Counted from the stretch's first letter, positions 8,829 through 18,535 are shown. The stretch: DNA of 64,000 bases from a virus (IMGVR_UViG_3300027793_000052:248001-312000), one strand, 5' to 3'. Numbers and translations: made by a program. Notes: generated by a model not told the origin, from the letters alone.

Positions 8829-9662
8829 ATGAGTAATGTATTAGATGCAATCATGTCACAGTATGAGAAGAATAAGAATACTGGTGGCAGTAAAAATTTC
8901 GAAGAAAAGGACTTTTCAAAGTATTTTAACCCACGTTTAGAAGATGGAGAAAAAAATGGCGAAGCAACTATTCGTTTAATGCCAACCAAAGAAGGTGCAT
9001 CACCTTTTGAAGAAGGTTATTTTCACGTTATGCAAGTTAATGGACAATGGAGAAAACTTTATTGTAGAGAACATAACGACGGTGAAACTTGTCCATTGTG
9101 TGAAGTCGAAAAGGCTTTAAAAGCAACAGGTAGTGAAGAAGATAAAAAAATAGCTAAAACTTACAAAGCAGGTAAATTTTACCTTGTTCGTGTTATTGAC
9201 CGTTCCAAAGAAGAAGACGGTGTTAAAATTTGGCGTTTTCGTCATAACTATAAGGGTGAAGGTGAATTAGATAAAATGATACCTTTATTCACTAAAAAAG
9301 GAAATCTTGCAGACGGTAGAGAAGGTCGTGACCTTACACTTATGTTAGGCCGTGGTGATAAAAACAACACCAAAATAATTTCAATTATGGCCGAAGACCC
9401 ATCAATGTTAACAAATGATAAAGAAAAAGCTAAATCATGGGTTAAAGATACTTTATCATGGAAAGAAATTTATAAATCTTCTCCACTTGAATATCTTGAA
9501 ATTATAGCTAATGGTGAAACACCTGTTTGGGATAAAAAACTTGAAAAGTTTGTAGCTAAAGGTGAAGAAACGGTTAAGAAAGAAACTCCTACAAGTTCGG
9601 CTAAATATACAGCCCCTAGTGTTGAGGATGAGGCTGGTGATGATGATGAAATGCCATTTTAA
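8829..9662 (+). CDS. 32: Single-stranded DNA-binding protein, T4 gp32-like
   Basis: Coats single-stranded DNA during replication and recombination. The 277-residue protein has a zinc site C79-x2-H82-x5-C88-x2-C91, in the same region as the T4 gp32 zinc site. Its acidic C-terminal tip ends DDDEMPF, like the protein-interaction tips of SSBs. The family is usually about 300 residues. The recombinase partner UvsX is encoded 10 bases downstream, as expected for a replisome operon. The leader carries a promoter-like sequence and a hairpin that could support autoregulation. Confidence 0.85.
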   Translation: MSNVLDAIMSQYEKNKNTGGSKNFEEKDFSKYFNPRLEDGEKNGEATIRLMPTKEGASPFEEGYFHVMQVNGQWRKLYCREHNDGETCPLCEVEKALKATGSEEDKKIAKTYKAGKFYLVRVIDRSKEEDGVKIWRFRHNYKGEGELDKMIPLFTKKGNLADGREGRDLTLMLGRGDKNNTKIISIMAEDPSMLTNDKEKAKSWVKDTLSWKEIYKSSPLEYLEIIANGETPVWDKKLEKFVAKGEETVKKETPTSSAKYTAPSVEDEAGDDDEMPF

Positions 9663-9672
9663 TTTTTAAGTT

Positions 9673-10701
9673 ATGTCAGAAAGTAAAGAAGCAACAAAAA
9701 AGTCTATTGGTAAAAAACAGTTTTCATTAGACAATTTAAAAAATAAGTTTAGTACGAAAACTAAATACAAGGAAACAGAGTATTTTGATTGTGGTGAAGC
9801 ATTTCACAAAGCATGTGGTATACCAGGGCCTGTTGTGTGTGGTATATCTATGTTTTTAGGCCACAGTAATAGTTCTAAAACCACAGCTTTAATTAAAGCT
9901 GCCGCTGATGCACAAAAGAAGGGTCATTTACCTGTTTTCATAATAACAGAAAGAAAATGGTCTTTTGATCATGCTAAAGAGCTTGGTTTAGATTGTGAAA
10001 AAAATTCAGAAGGTGAGTGGGACGGATTCTTCTTATTCCGTGATGATTTTGATTATATCGAACAAATCACTGATTATATGAATGATTTGTTAAATGCTCA
10101 AGAAAAAGGTGAGTTACCACATAGTTTAGCTTTCTTTTGGGACTCTGTAGGTTCGGTACCTTGTAAAATGACCTTTGAAGGTAAAGGTGGTAAAATGCAT
10201 AACGCATCAACTTTAGCTGATAAAATAGGTCTAGGTATTAGTGGAAGAATATCCAAGTCAAAAAAACAGGATTACCCATATGAAAACAGTTTAATAATAG
10301 TGAACCAACCATGGGTGGATTTACCGGATAACCCATTTGGACAACCAGAAATAAAGGCTAAAGGTGGTGAGGCAATTTGGTTGGCATCTAGTTTAGTGTT
10401 TTTATTCGGTAATCAAAAGAAGTCTGGTATTTCACATATAATGGCAACCAAAGATAAAAGGAAAGTTAGTTTTGGTATACGTACTAAAGTATCTGTGTTA
10501 AAAAACCATATAAACGGTTTAGGTTACAAAGATGGTAAAATAATAGCCGTACCACATGGTTATATTGAAGATACTACAGAAGCTGTGGATCAATATAAGA
10601 AAAACTATTCTGAATTTTGGAAAGAAAAATTGGGGGCAGTAGATTCAGACTTTTCTTTGGAAGAAGATAAAGAAGGTGATTATCAATTATTTGAAGACTA
10701 G
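9673..10701 (+). CDS. uvsX: UvsX-like RecA-family recombinase
   Basis: An ATP-dependent strand-exchange protein that would act on gp32-coated DNA. The P-loop GHSNSSKTT (residues 63-71) departs from GxxxxGK[ST] in the same way as T4 UvsX, which as I recall also lacks the last Gly. ITERKW follows and LAFFWDSVGSVP forms the Walker B region. The length of 342 residues is normal. Its position after gp32 and before the helicase block supports the call. The next gene is a homing endonuclease. Confidence 0.85.
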   Translation: MSESKEATKKSIGKKQFSLDNLKNKFSTKTKYKETEYFDCGEAFHKACGIPGPVVCGISMFLGHSNSSKTTALIKAAADAQKKGHLPVFIITERKWSFDHAKELGLDCEKNSEGEWDGFFLFRDDFDYIEQITDYMNDLLNAQEKGELPHSLAFFWDSVGSVPCKMTFEGKGGKMHNASTLADKIGLGISGRISKSKKQDYPYENSLIIVNQPWVDLPDNPFGQPEIKAKGGEAIWLASSLVFLFGNQKKSGISHIMATKDKRKVSFGIRTKVSVLKNHINGLGYKDGKIIAVPHGYIEDTTEAVDQYKKNYSEFWKEKLGAVDSDFSLEEDKEGDYQLFED

Positions 10702-10730
10702 TTTTTTAGGACTTTTAGACACTGGGTGTA

Positions 10731-10738
10731 TATTTATA
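10731..10738 (+). promoter_or_regulatory. TATTTATA motif (candidate phage promoter)
   Basis: Exact octamer only 4 bases before the ATG of the homing endonuclease gene. A transcript started from it would have almost no leader. Confidence 0.45.
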
Positions 10739-10742
10739 ATAT

Positions 10743-11579
10743 ATGTTTATAAAAAATTGTCATATATGTAATTGTGAGATGGTATATAAAGATAAAAGGT
10801 CTTTTATGAAATCCACAAAAAATAATACACCATGTTTGAGTTGTAATAGAAAAGGTGATAAAAACCCCTTTTATGGTAAAAAACATACCAAAGACAGTAT
10901 GTTAAAAATGGTGGAAACATCTAAAAATTCTGAAAAAAGAAAAGAATATTACAACAAAATAAAGACAGAAGAGTTTAGAAAACAATTGTCAGAAAAATTT
11001 AAAGGTAGTGATAACCCCAACTACAATAGGGGTTATTACAAATCCTGGGTTGAAAAGTACGGGGTGGAAGTAGCTAATGACATGATGACCGAGTTTAAAA
11101 AAATACAATCATTATCATCATCTGGTGAAAATAATCCCATGTTTGGTAAACCCTCACCAAAAAAATCTGGTAATGGTTGGGGTGGGTGGTATAAGGATTT
11201 TTATTTTAGAAGTTTATTGGAATTATCTTACCTGATTAATATCATCGAAAGGTTTAATATTAATTGGGAGTCTGGTGAACAAGACAAATATAAGATTCAG
11301 TACGAAATAGACGGTAAGAAAAGGAATTATTTTCCTGATTTTATCTTAAATAATAAATACATTATAGAGTGTAAACCGAAAAAACTGTGGAATACACAAG
11401 TTAATAGTATTAAAAGAAAATACGCTGAAGAATTTTGTTCTATGAACGGTTTTAAATTTAAAATGGTGGAACCTAAAAAGATATCTTTTACTGAATTAGA
11501 AGAAATGATTAAAAATGGTGAAATTATTTTAAACGAAAAATATACTAATAGATTTAATAAACTTATACTTAATAAATAA
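10743..11579 (+). CDS. Free-standing homing endonuclease, PD-(D/E)XK type with NUMOD3 repeats
   Basis: The N-terminus has a CxxC...CxxC zinc finger (CHIC and CLSC). Three NUMOD3-like DNA-binding motifs follow: GDKNPFYGKKH, GSDNPNYN and GENNPMFGK. The C-terminal third carries a nuclease core FPDFILNNKYIIECKPKK, in which D, E and K are the likely metal and catalytic residues. It would cut DNA at a homing site, probably in a related phage's replication operon, and spread by repair. It sits between uvsX and the exonuclease gene and has its own TATTTATA motif. It is probably a mobile gene rather than part of the replisome. Confidence 0.8.
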   Translation: MFIKNCHICNCEMVYKDKRSFMKSTKNNTPCLSCNRKGDKNPFYGKKHTKDSMLKMVETSKNSEKRKEYYNKIKTEEFRKQLSEKFKGSDNPNYNRGYYKSWVEKYGVEVANDMMTEFKKIQSLSSSGENNPMFGKPSPKKSGNGWGGWYKDFYFRSLLELSYLINIIERFNINWESGEQDKYKIQYEIDGKKRNYFPDFILNNKYIIECKPKKLWNTQVNSIKRKYAEEFCSMNGFKFKMVEPKKISFTELEEMIKNGEIILNEKYTNRFNKLILNK

Positions 11580-11821
11580 TGAGAATCGACTGGACACAAT
11601 TACAATTAATATATCAAACACTAGGTGATGATATTAAAAACCACGTATCAGTTTTGGTTCATGAGTACTTAGTAGGTACACAAACACAAACTATAAAAGA
11701 TGAGTTGATATCGTTGAGAATTCTAGTCGATAATCCAACCCCAATTAATATATCAGAAAGAAGAACTATTGTCCAACCCTTTAATTTTGTGTCAAACAAT
11801 GACGGGGCTCAAAGTAACTAA
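11579..11821 (+). CDS. Hypothetical protein, 80 aa
   Basis: Starts with a TAATG overlap with the homing endonuclease stop and overlaps the next gene by 23 bases. The sequence is soluble with a helical N-terminal half (WTQLQLIYQTL) and no recognised domain. Its place ahead of the FEN-like gene suggests it belonged to the replication operon before the endonuclease gene inserted. Confidence 0.6.
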   Translation: MRIDWTQLQLIYQTLGDDIKNHVSVLVHEYLVGTQTQTIKDELISLRILVDNPTPINISERRTIVQPFNFVSNNDGAQSN

Positions 11822-12821
11822 AAGAAAAGAAAAAACTAAAACACTTCTTGTTGATGGCAATGTGTTATTAAAAAGATCTTACAATGGCGCGAAAAATGTT
11901 TTCTACAAGGAGGTACATATCGGCGGAATTTTCCAATTCTACACCACATTAAGAAAACTCATAGTAGAGTTATCAATAGATAAGGTTATTATCATGTGGG
12001 ATGGTGAGAGAGGTGGTTATTTAAGACTAACCTACTATCCTGAATACAAAAGGAATAGACCTAAATTCTTCGACGAAAACTACGAAATCCAAAAATTAAG
12101 AGTCAAAGCTTACGCTGAAGATTTATTCTTGCGTCAATATGAACACCCCGATTGTGAATCAGATGATTTATTATCTTTTTACTCCATCAATAGAAGTAAA
12201 AACGAAGAAGTAATTATCTACACAAATGACCGAGATTTGTGTCAATTAATTTGTGAAGATGTTAGTCTATATTTGGCAGATAAGAAAACCTTGGTGGGTG
12301 TAGGCAATTATAATTGGTATTTTCAACACCACTATCAAAACGCTGGTTTAGTTAAAATAATAGAAGGATGTACAACAGATAATATTAAAGGGATTGATGG
12401 TGTTACTGAAAACACACTTTTAACCCATTTCCCTGAAATAAAAGATAAAAAAATTACCTTAGAAGAGATATTTGAACGTAGTAAAACCTTGAAAGAAGAA
12501 AAAAATTTAAAGATATTTGAATCAATATTGGAAGGTAAAACTAAAGGATGTCACAAAGGTAATGTATATGAAATAAATAAAATAATAATAGATCTACAAC
12601 AACCACTTTTAACGGATGAGGCTAAAGAAGAAGTTTTAAATCTTATTAATTTACCATTAAACCCCGAAGGTCGTGATTATAAAAACGTATTAAAAATGAT
12701 GTTTGAAGACGGTGTTATGTACGCTATACCTGGTGGTGAAAATGGTTATGTAAATTTTTTAGAACCCTTTATAAAACTATCCAAAAAAGAAAAAACAAAC
12801 TACAAAAACTCAAAACTATGA
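11799..12821 (+). CDS. rnh: 5'-3' exonuclease, FEN / T4 RNase H-like
   Basis: Removes RNA primers and 5' flaps on the lagging strand. The 340-residue protein starts LLVDGN (first metal Asp), then IMWDGERGG, CESDDLL, IYTNDRD and a CTTDNIKGIDGV helix-hairpin-helix-like motif, all in FEN order. I start it at the ATG at 11799 because the alternative TTG at 11769 adds 10 residues before the conserved strand and deepens the overlap with the preceding gene. It overlaps the next gene by ATGA, so translation is likely coupled. Confidence 0.8.
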   Translation: MTGLKVTKRKEKTKTLLVDGNVLLKRSYNGAKNVFYKEVHIGGIFQFYTTLRKLIVELSIDKVIIMWDGERGGYLRLTYYPEYKRNRPKFFDENYEIQKLRVKAYAEDLFLRQYEHPDCESDDLLSFYSINRSKNEEVIIYTNDRDLCQLICEDVSLYLADKKTLVGVGNYNWYFQHHYQNAGLVKIIEGCTTDNIKGIDGVTENTLLTHFPEIKDKKITLEEIFERSKTLKEEKNLKIFESILEGKTKGCHKGNVYEINKIIIDLQQPLLTDEAKEEVLNLINLPLNPEGRDYKNVLKMMFEDGVMYAIPGGENGYVNFLEPFIKLSKKEKTNYKNSKL

Positions 12822-13255
12822 AAAAATTTGAATTCTTATTAAAGATTAATGGCAATATTATTTGCCAACGTTACTTTTCTGTAAAAAATTTTAACACCAA
12901 ATCGGTAAACTCTTTAGATTTATACGACTGTGTGGATGATTGTACAGGTATGATACAAGAACAACTAAAAGAAAAAGCCATAGATTATTTATGGAACCAA
13001 TTTAACCCATACGAAAAACAAACAGAAGAACAAATTAACAGAACACCAATCTATGAAAAAGAAGATATTTTTGATTTTGAAATTAGAATAGATGAAAAAA
13101 CTATTATAGCTAAACGTTTTACTGGTAATGTTTACCCACAAAGAGTTAGATATAGTGTTGATATTCGTGAATTAATTTCTAAGATTATATCTCGTATTCA
13201 AGAAACATTAGGTCAAGAAAATTTTACTGTGGAATACGCAAGCATAAAATTGTAA
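12818..13255 (+). CDS. Hypothetical protein in replication operon, 145 aa
   Basis: Not recognised. The ATG overlaps the exonuclease stop by 4 bases and the gene ends 9 bases before the helicase gene. The protein is mixed alpha/beta with a charged middle and is conserved in reading-frame quality. Its position suggests a small accessory protein of replication, but nothing in the sequence proves it. Confidence 0.65.
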   Translation: MKKFEFLLKINGNIICQRYFSVKNFNTKSVNSLDLYDCVDDCTGMIQEQLKEKAIDYLWNQFNPYEKQTEEQINRTPIYEKEDIFDFEIRIDEKTIIAKRFTGNVYPQRVRYSVDIRELISKIISRIQETLGQENFTVEYASIKL

Positions 13256-13264
13256 TCACTATTT

Positions 13265-14674
13265 ATGAATATACAAAGTAAGAAGATGGGTAAAAATGTT
13301 ACATTAGGGTATCTCGGTTATAAGTTTCAAACCGAATTAATTAACCAACTCTTACATCCAGCGAATAAAAAATTTTCTGACAGAATTATCGACATTGTAC
13401 ACGCCAAGTATTTCGATAATGAATATTTTCGTCTCATAGTAGCCCAAATTAAAGACTACTATGAGAAGTACGAAAAAGTTCCAGCTTACGACACTTTAGA
13501 AACCATTTTTAGAATGGAGATTAAAGACAAAGTAACTCAGGACTATGTATTTGAAATGTTAAATGAAATTCGTAATTTGGTTGTAACAGATTGGGAATTT
13601 ATTCAGGGTAAAGCTTTAAATTTCTGTAGACAACAAGAACTTAAAAAAGCCAATGAAAAAATTAACAAGATTGTTGATAATGGTGAGTTTGACAACTATG
13701 AAACTTGTGCTGAAATTTTAAGAGAAGCTTTAGCTGTAGGTTCCGAAAAAGATGACGGTACTTCCATCACCGAAAACATTGAAGCAGTGTTAGAAAAAGA
13801 CTTTAGACACCCAATTCCGACAGGAATAAGTGGTATTGATAATTTAACCGATGGTGGTTTGTCTAAAGGTGAGTTAGGTGTTATTTTAGCCCCATACGGG
13901 ATTGGGAAGACCACCATATTAACAAAATTAGCTAATACGGCTTACAATGAAGGTTATAATGTTTTACAAATAGTATTTGAAGACATGCCTGATGTTATTA
14001 AAAGAAAACATTTAGCGTGTTGGTCAGGTATTAATTTAAATGAATTAGCTGACCGAAAAGAAGAAGTTTTAGCTAAACACAAAGAAGTAACTTTTAACCG
14101 TAACAATGACCTCAAAATTAGAAAATTTTCATCTGAGGGAACAACCATGCAAACAATAAAATCTTTTGTTAGACATGAAATTTCTAATGGTTTTAAACCT
14201 GACATGATAATTTTAGACTATATCGATTGTGTTGAATCAACACGTCAGTATAGTGATGAATGGTCTGGTGAAGGTAACGTTATGAGAGGTTTTGAATCTA
14301 TGTTAAGTGAATTTGGTATGGTAGGTTGGACAGCAGTACAGGGTAATAGAAGTTCTATTAGTTCCGATGTTGTTACAGGTGACCAAATGGGAGGTTCAAT
14401 TAAGAAAGCTCAAATCGGACACTTCATTATGTCAATAGCAAGAACTCTTCCACAAAAAGAATCTGGTAGAGCTACAATAGCAGTCTTAAAATCACGTTTT
14501 GGTCGTGATGGTGTTGTATTCGAAGACTGTACATTTGATAACGGTAGGGTGTATATAGACACAGAATCCTCAAACACATTCTTAGGGTACGAAAAGAAAC
14601 AAGAGGAGAAAAAAGAAGCACATACACGTGATAGAATACAAAGAGCAAAAGAGTTACAAAAACAAAACAATTAA
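13265..14674 (+). CDS. 41: Replicative DNA helicase, T4 gp41/DnaB-like
   Basis: A hexameric 5'-3' helicase that would unwind the fork and work with the primase encoded at 42.7 kb. An N-terminal helical domain is followed by the RecA-like core: TGISGIDNLTDGGL, Walker A APYGIGKTT near residues 208-216, and Walker B MIILDYIDC. The length of 469 residues is typical for gp41. The C-terminus is Lys/Glu-rich. The ATG falls within a near-match TATTTATG, so the start may be read from a very short leader. Confidence 0.85.
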   Translation: MNIQSKKMGKNVTLGYLGYKFQTELINQLLHPANKKFSDRIIDIVHAKYFDNEYFRLIVAQIKDYYEKYEKVPAYDTLETIFRMEIKDKVTQDYVFEMLNEIRNLVVTDWEFIQGKALNFCRQQELKKANEKINKIVDNGEFDNYETCAEILREALAVGSEKDDGTSITENIEAVLEKDFRHPIPTGISGIDNLTDGGLSKGELGVILAPYGIGKTTILTKLANTAYNEGYNVLQIVFEDMPDVIKRKHLACWSGINLNELADRKEEVLAKHKEVTFNRNNDLKIRKFSSEGTTMQTIKSFVRHEISNGFKPDMIILDYIDCVESTRQYSDEWSGEGNVMRGFESMLSEFGMVGWTAVQGNRSSISSDVVTGDQMGGSIKKAQIGHFIMSIARTLPQKESGRATIAVLKSRFGRDGVVFEDCTFDNGRVYIDTESSNTFLGYEKKQEEKKEAHTRDRIQRAKELQKQNN

Positions 14675-14706
14675 AAAATTACAAATTTTCTAAAAAATTA
14701 TTAAAA

Positions 14707-17700
14707 ATGGAGATTTCAAGTAAAATACTCTCAGACATAACAGTCCACATGAAATACGCTAAGTATGTTCCTGAGTTAAACAGAAGAGAAACGTGGGAAG
14801 AATTGGTGACAAGAAATAAAGAAATGCACCAAAAAAAATATCCACAAATTAAAGATGAAATTGAAAAGGTATATAAATTAGTATATGATAAAAAAGTTTT
14901 ACCCTCAATGAGAAGTCTTCAATTTGGCGGAAAACCAATTGAAATTTCACCGAACAGAATTTACAATTGTGCATACATGCCAATTGACCATACGGATTCT
15001 TTCGCTGAAGCGATGTTTTTACTATTAGGTGGTACAGGGGTTGGTTATTCGGTACAAAGACATCATGTTGATAAATTACCAGAAATTAAAAAACCAAACA
15101 CAAATAGAACTAGAAGATACCTTATCGGTGACTCTATTGAAGGATGGGCTGACGCTATCAAAGTTTTGATTGAATCGTATTTTGGTTCTAAATCTTCCAC
15201 CCCTATATTCGATTATTCTGATGTTAGACCTAAAGGTGCAAGATTAGTAACATCAGGTGGAAAGGCACCAGGACCTCAACCTCTAAAAGATTGTATCCAT
15301 AACATTAAAAAGATTTTAGATACAAAAAATGACGGTGATAAATTAAAACCAATTGAAGTTCATGATATTGTATGTTTTATCGCTGATGCAGTTTTAGCTG
15401 GTGGTATTCGTAGAGCGGCTTTAATTTCATTATTTTCAGCTGATGATGATGAAATGTTGGCATGTAAATCAGGTAATTGGTGGGAATTAAATCCACAGAG
15501 AGGTAGAGCTAACAACTCAGCTGTTTTAATGAGACATAAAATCACCAAAGAATATTTTATGGACATTTGGAAACGTATTGAGTTAAGTGGTTCAGGTGAA
15601 CCTGGTATCTACTTATCTAACGATAAAGATTGGGGGACTAACCCATCACTGAGAGCCGGTACAAAAGTTTTAACAACAGAAGGTATATTTCCTATTGAAG
15701 ATTTACAGGATAAAAAGTTTTATGTTAAAAACTTAAATGGTGAAATTAGTGAGGCTAAATGTTGGTTATCTGGTGTGGATAAACAATTATGGAAATTAAC
15801 GTTAAGTGATGGACATGAATATTTTGCAACACCAGAACACGAATGGCCTGTATGGGACGGAACTAAATATATTAAAGTTAAAACCCCTGATTTAGTATCT
15901 GGAGATAAACTACCAATTTTAAGGGAATCTAAATTATTTGACGGTGATTTAGGTAATTATGAAGATGGTTTCTTATCAGGATGGTTAATTGGTGACGGAT
16001 GGGTAACAAATAGAAAAGAATATTCAGAATATGGTATGATAGTTTCTGACTTAGATGATAAATCTAACATATCTGAAAGGTTAATTAACACTATTAAAAC
16101 AAACGTCCCAGAATTTAATGGAAGTTTCAAAAAAAGATTTAGAAAAGAATTTGAAAACCATGAAGAAGAAATGCAAATAATTTTGGTGGATACTAAAACT
16201 AAAGAGATAGGTATTAATAATAAACAAGTTGATACCTATATAAAAAACTTTGGTATTGTGGATAAAAATGTTGGTTTACCTAAAGCCGTTTGGGAGAATG
16301 GTTCCGAAGAATATAGAAAAGGTCTAATAGATGGCTTATTTAGTTCAGATGGTAATATTTCTAAAACACAAAAAAGAATAACATTAACTTCTAGTCATAA
16401 AAAATTAATTGATGATGTTTCCGAGTTATTAGGTTTTTATGGTGTTAAAACAAAAATTAAACATAAAAAATCTAAATTAGATGGCTATGATAATGAATTT
16501 GATAGGTATGATTTAAAAATTTGTGAAGGAGCGTCTATTAAACATTTCAGAAATTTATTTAAACTAAGTAATAAATATAAACAAGATATATTAGATTCTT
16601 ATGAATTCAGATATAATATTGTTGACCCTAAACAGATAGAAGTAGAATCGGTAGAACTAACAAACATTAAGGAAAATGTTTGGGATATATCTGTCTATGA
16701 CGAAACACACTGTTTTCAGATATCTAAAGTTGTAACTGGAAATTGTTGTGAGATAGCATTACGTCCTTATCAGTTTTGTAACTTATGTGAGGTAAACGCT
16801 TCAGATATTACATCTCAAGAAGATTTCGAAGAGAGAGTTAAAGCGGCAACATTCATTGGTACATTACAGGCTGGTTACACTGATTTCCACTACTTAAGAG
16901 ATGTATGGAAACGTACAACTGAGAAAGACGCTCTCATAGGTGTTGGTATGACAGGTATTGGTTCAGGTGTTGTATTGGGTTACGACATGAAGAAGGCAGC
17001 AAAAATATCTAAAGAAGAAAATGAAAGAGTGGCAGGTTTATTAGGTATTAATAAGGCAGCTAGAACTACTACAGTTAAACCTTCAGGTACTTCTTCATTA
17101 GTATTAGGTACATCTTCAGGTATTCACGCATGGCACAATGATTACTATGTTAGACGTGTTCGTGTTGGTAAGAACGAGGCTATCTATAGTTACTTATCTA
17201 TTTACCACCCTGAATTACTAGAGGATGAATACTTTAGACCACATGATACGGCTGTTATTTCTATTCCACAAAAGGCACCAGAAGGAGCTATTGTTAGAAC
17301 AGAATCCGTATTCCAATTACTTGAACGTGTTAAAAAGGTTTCACACGAATGGGTTAGAAGTGGTCACAGAACAGGATCCAACACACATAATGTATCCGCT
17401 ACAATCTCTATCAAAGACAATGAATGGGATTTAGTTGGTCAGTGGATGTGGGATAATAGAGACTATTATAACGGATTATCCGTATTACCTTACTCAAACC
17501 ATACTTACAAACAAGCACCATTTGAGGATTGTGATAAAACGACTTATGAAAATTTACTTAAGACATTACACAATATTGATTTAACTAAAGTGGTAGAATT
17601 GGATGATAATACTGATTTAAGTGAAAATTTGGCATGTTCCGGAAATAATTGTGAGATAGATATAGATCTTAGCAAACTAACAAAAAACGATGTAGTTTAA
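14707..17700 (+). CDS. nrdJ: Adenosylcobalamin-dependent ribonucleotide reductase (class II), intein-containing
   Basis: Makes deoxyribonucleotides using a cobalamin-derived radical. N-terminal motifs PSMRSLQFGG and YNCAYMPID, then MFLLLGGTGVGYS, match monomeric class II ribonucleoside-triphosphate reductases. The active-site loop reads NP, then CCEIALRP, once the intein is removed, followed by FCNLCEVN. The C-terminal ACSGNNC supplies the redox Cys pair. The precursor is 997 residues; splicing would leave 631, somewhat shorter than the about 740 of the Lactobacillus enzyme. A terminator follows directly. The host or its surroundings must supply B12. Confidence 0.9.
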   Translation: MEISSKILSDITVHMKYAKYVPELNRRETWEELVTRNKEMHQKKYPQIKDEIEKVYKLVYDKKVLPSMRSLQFGGKPIEISPNRIYNCAYMPIDHTDSFAEAMFLLLGGTGVGYSVQRHHVDKLPEIKKPNTNRTRRYLIGDSIEGWADAIKVLIESYFGSKSSTPIFDYSDVRPKGARLVTSGGKAPGPQPLKDCIHNIKKILDTKNDGDKLKPIEVHDIVCFIADAVLAGGIRRAALISLFSADDDEMLACKSGNWWELNPQRGRANNSAVLMRHKITKEYFMDIWKRIELSGSGEPGIYLSNDKDWGTNPSLRAGTKVLTTEGIFPIEDLQDKKFYVKNLNGEISEAKCWLSGVDKQLWKLTLSDGHEYFATPEHEWPVWDGTKYIKVKTPDLVSGDKLPILRESKLFDGDLGNYEDGFLSGWLIGDGWVTNRKEYSEYGMIVSDLDDKSNISERLINTIKTNVPEFNGSFKKRFRKEFENHEEEMQIILVDTKTKEIGINNKQVDTYIKNFGIVDKNVGLPKAVWENGSEEYRKGLIDGLFSSDGNISKTQKRITLTSSHKKLIDDVSELLGFYGVKTKIKHKKSKLDGYDNEFDRYDLKICEGASIKHFRNLFKLSNKYKQDILDSYEFRYNIVDPKQIEVESVELTNIKENVWDISVYDETHCFQISKVVTGNCCEIALRPYQFCNLCEVNASDITSQEDFEERVKAATFIGTLQAGYTDFHYLRDVWKRTTEKDALIGVGMTGIGSGVVLGYDMKKAAKISKEENERVAGLLGINKAARTTTVKPSGTSSLVLGTSSGIHAWHNDYYVRRVRVGKNEAIYSYLSIYHPELLEDEYFRPHDTAVISIPQKAPEGAIVRTESVFQLLERVKKVSHEWVRSGHRTGSNTHNVSATISIKDNEWDLVGQWMWDNRDYYNGLSVLPYSNHTYKQAPFEDCDKTTYENLLKTLHNIDLTKVVELDDNTDLSENLACSGNNCEIDIDLSKLTKNDVV
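15646..16743 (+). mobile_element. Intein with LAGLIDADG endonuclease in nrdJ
   Basis: A 366-residue in-frame insertion, precursor residues 314-679. It begins SLRAGTKVLTTEG (Ser1 splice block) and ends VVTGN, followed by Cys+1 of the host protein. Two dodecapeptide motifs, FLSGWLIGDGWV near 422 and GLIDGLFSSDGN near 539, mark a LAGLIDADG homing endonuclease. The penultimate residue is Gly rather than the common His. The +1 residue is the predicted catalytic Cys of the reductase, so unspliced protein should be inactive. Confidence 0.92.
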
Positions 17701-17710
17701 ATTTAATTAA

Positions 17711-17738
17711 AATCCCCACAATGTGGGGATTTTTTTTT
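17711..17738 (+). terminator. Intrinsic terminator after nrdJ
   Basis: AATCCCCAC pairs with GTGGGGATT across a 3-base loop, followed by a run of eight T. It begins 11 bases after the nrdJ stop. Confidence 0.85.
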
Positions 17739-17758
17739 GATAAAAAATATTTATTTGT

Positions 17759-18535
17759 ATGATTATATATAAAACAACAAATCTATTAAATAATAAAATA
17801 TACGTAGGTCAATCTAAAAACGATGATGACCACTACTTAGGTAGTGGAACATACATAACCAAGGCTATAAAAAAATACGGTAAATCAAATTTCAAAAAAG
17901 AAATATTAGAAAGGTGTTCAACACACGAGGAGTTAAATTCTAGAGAATTGTATTGGATAGATAAATTAAACTCAACAGATAGGAGTATAGGGTACAATGT
18001 TAGCAGAACTACTTATGGTATATATACAGAAGAATCACGTAAAAAACAAGGTTGTAAAGGTCATTCAGAAGATACTAAACGTAAAATATCAGAGGCTCTA
18101 AGAAAGTACGAAAGAACAGATGAACACAAAGAAAAGTTATTAAAATCTATTAAAAATATAGATTTTTCTTACATGAAAACTGAAGAATATCGTAATAATA
18201 TGAGTAAGTTAACCAGTGGAGAAAAAAACGGTATGTACGGTAAAAAACACGGTAATAATACTAAAGAAAAAATTAGTAAATCATTAATGGGTAAAGAACC
18301 ATGGAATAAAGGGAAAGATGGATCATCATACTATAAAACCATGTTAATCAATTCTTTAAATAAGATACGAACACATTACAATATAACAATAGAAGAACTT
18401 ATAAATAACTTAGATTTGTATGTTAGTAAATCTAAAAACGATGGAATTATATCTAAGAATAAAGGTATATCCAACAACACTTTAATCAAGTTCGGTATAC
18501 CAACCTTATACGAAATACGTAAAAAACATGGGTAA
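17759..18535 (+). CDS. GIY-YIG homing endonuclease (Seg-like)
   Basis: Starts IIYKTTNLLNNKIYVGQS, a GIY-YIG catalytic core in which IYK and IYVG replace GIY and YIG. A conserved ESRELYWID-like stretch follows (here LNSRELYWIDKL), then NUMOD3 DNA-binding motifs including GEKNGMYGKKH. It would nick or cut DNA near its own insertion site and is probably mobile. It lies immediately after the intein-carrying reductase gene with its own upstream TATTTATT and its own terminator, so it is a self-contained cassette between replication and structural genes. Confidence 0.85.
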   Translation: MIIYKTTNLLNNKIYVGQSKNDDDHYLGSGTYITKAIKKYGKSNFKKEILERCSTHEELNSRELYWIDKLNSTDRSIGYNVSRTTYGIYTEESRKKQGCKGHSEDTKRKISEALRKYERTDEHKEKLLKSIKNIDFSYMKTEEYRNNMSKLTSGEKNGMYGKKHGNNTKEKISKSLMGKEPWNKGKDGSSYYKTMLINSLNKIRTHYNITIEELINNLDLYVSKSKNDGIISKNKGISNNTLIKFGIPTLYEIRKKHG

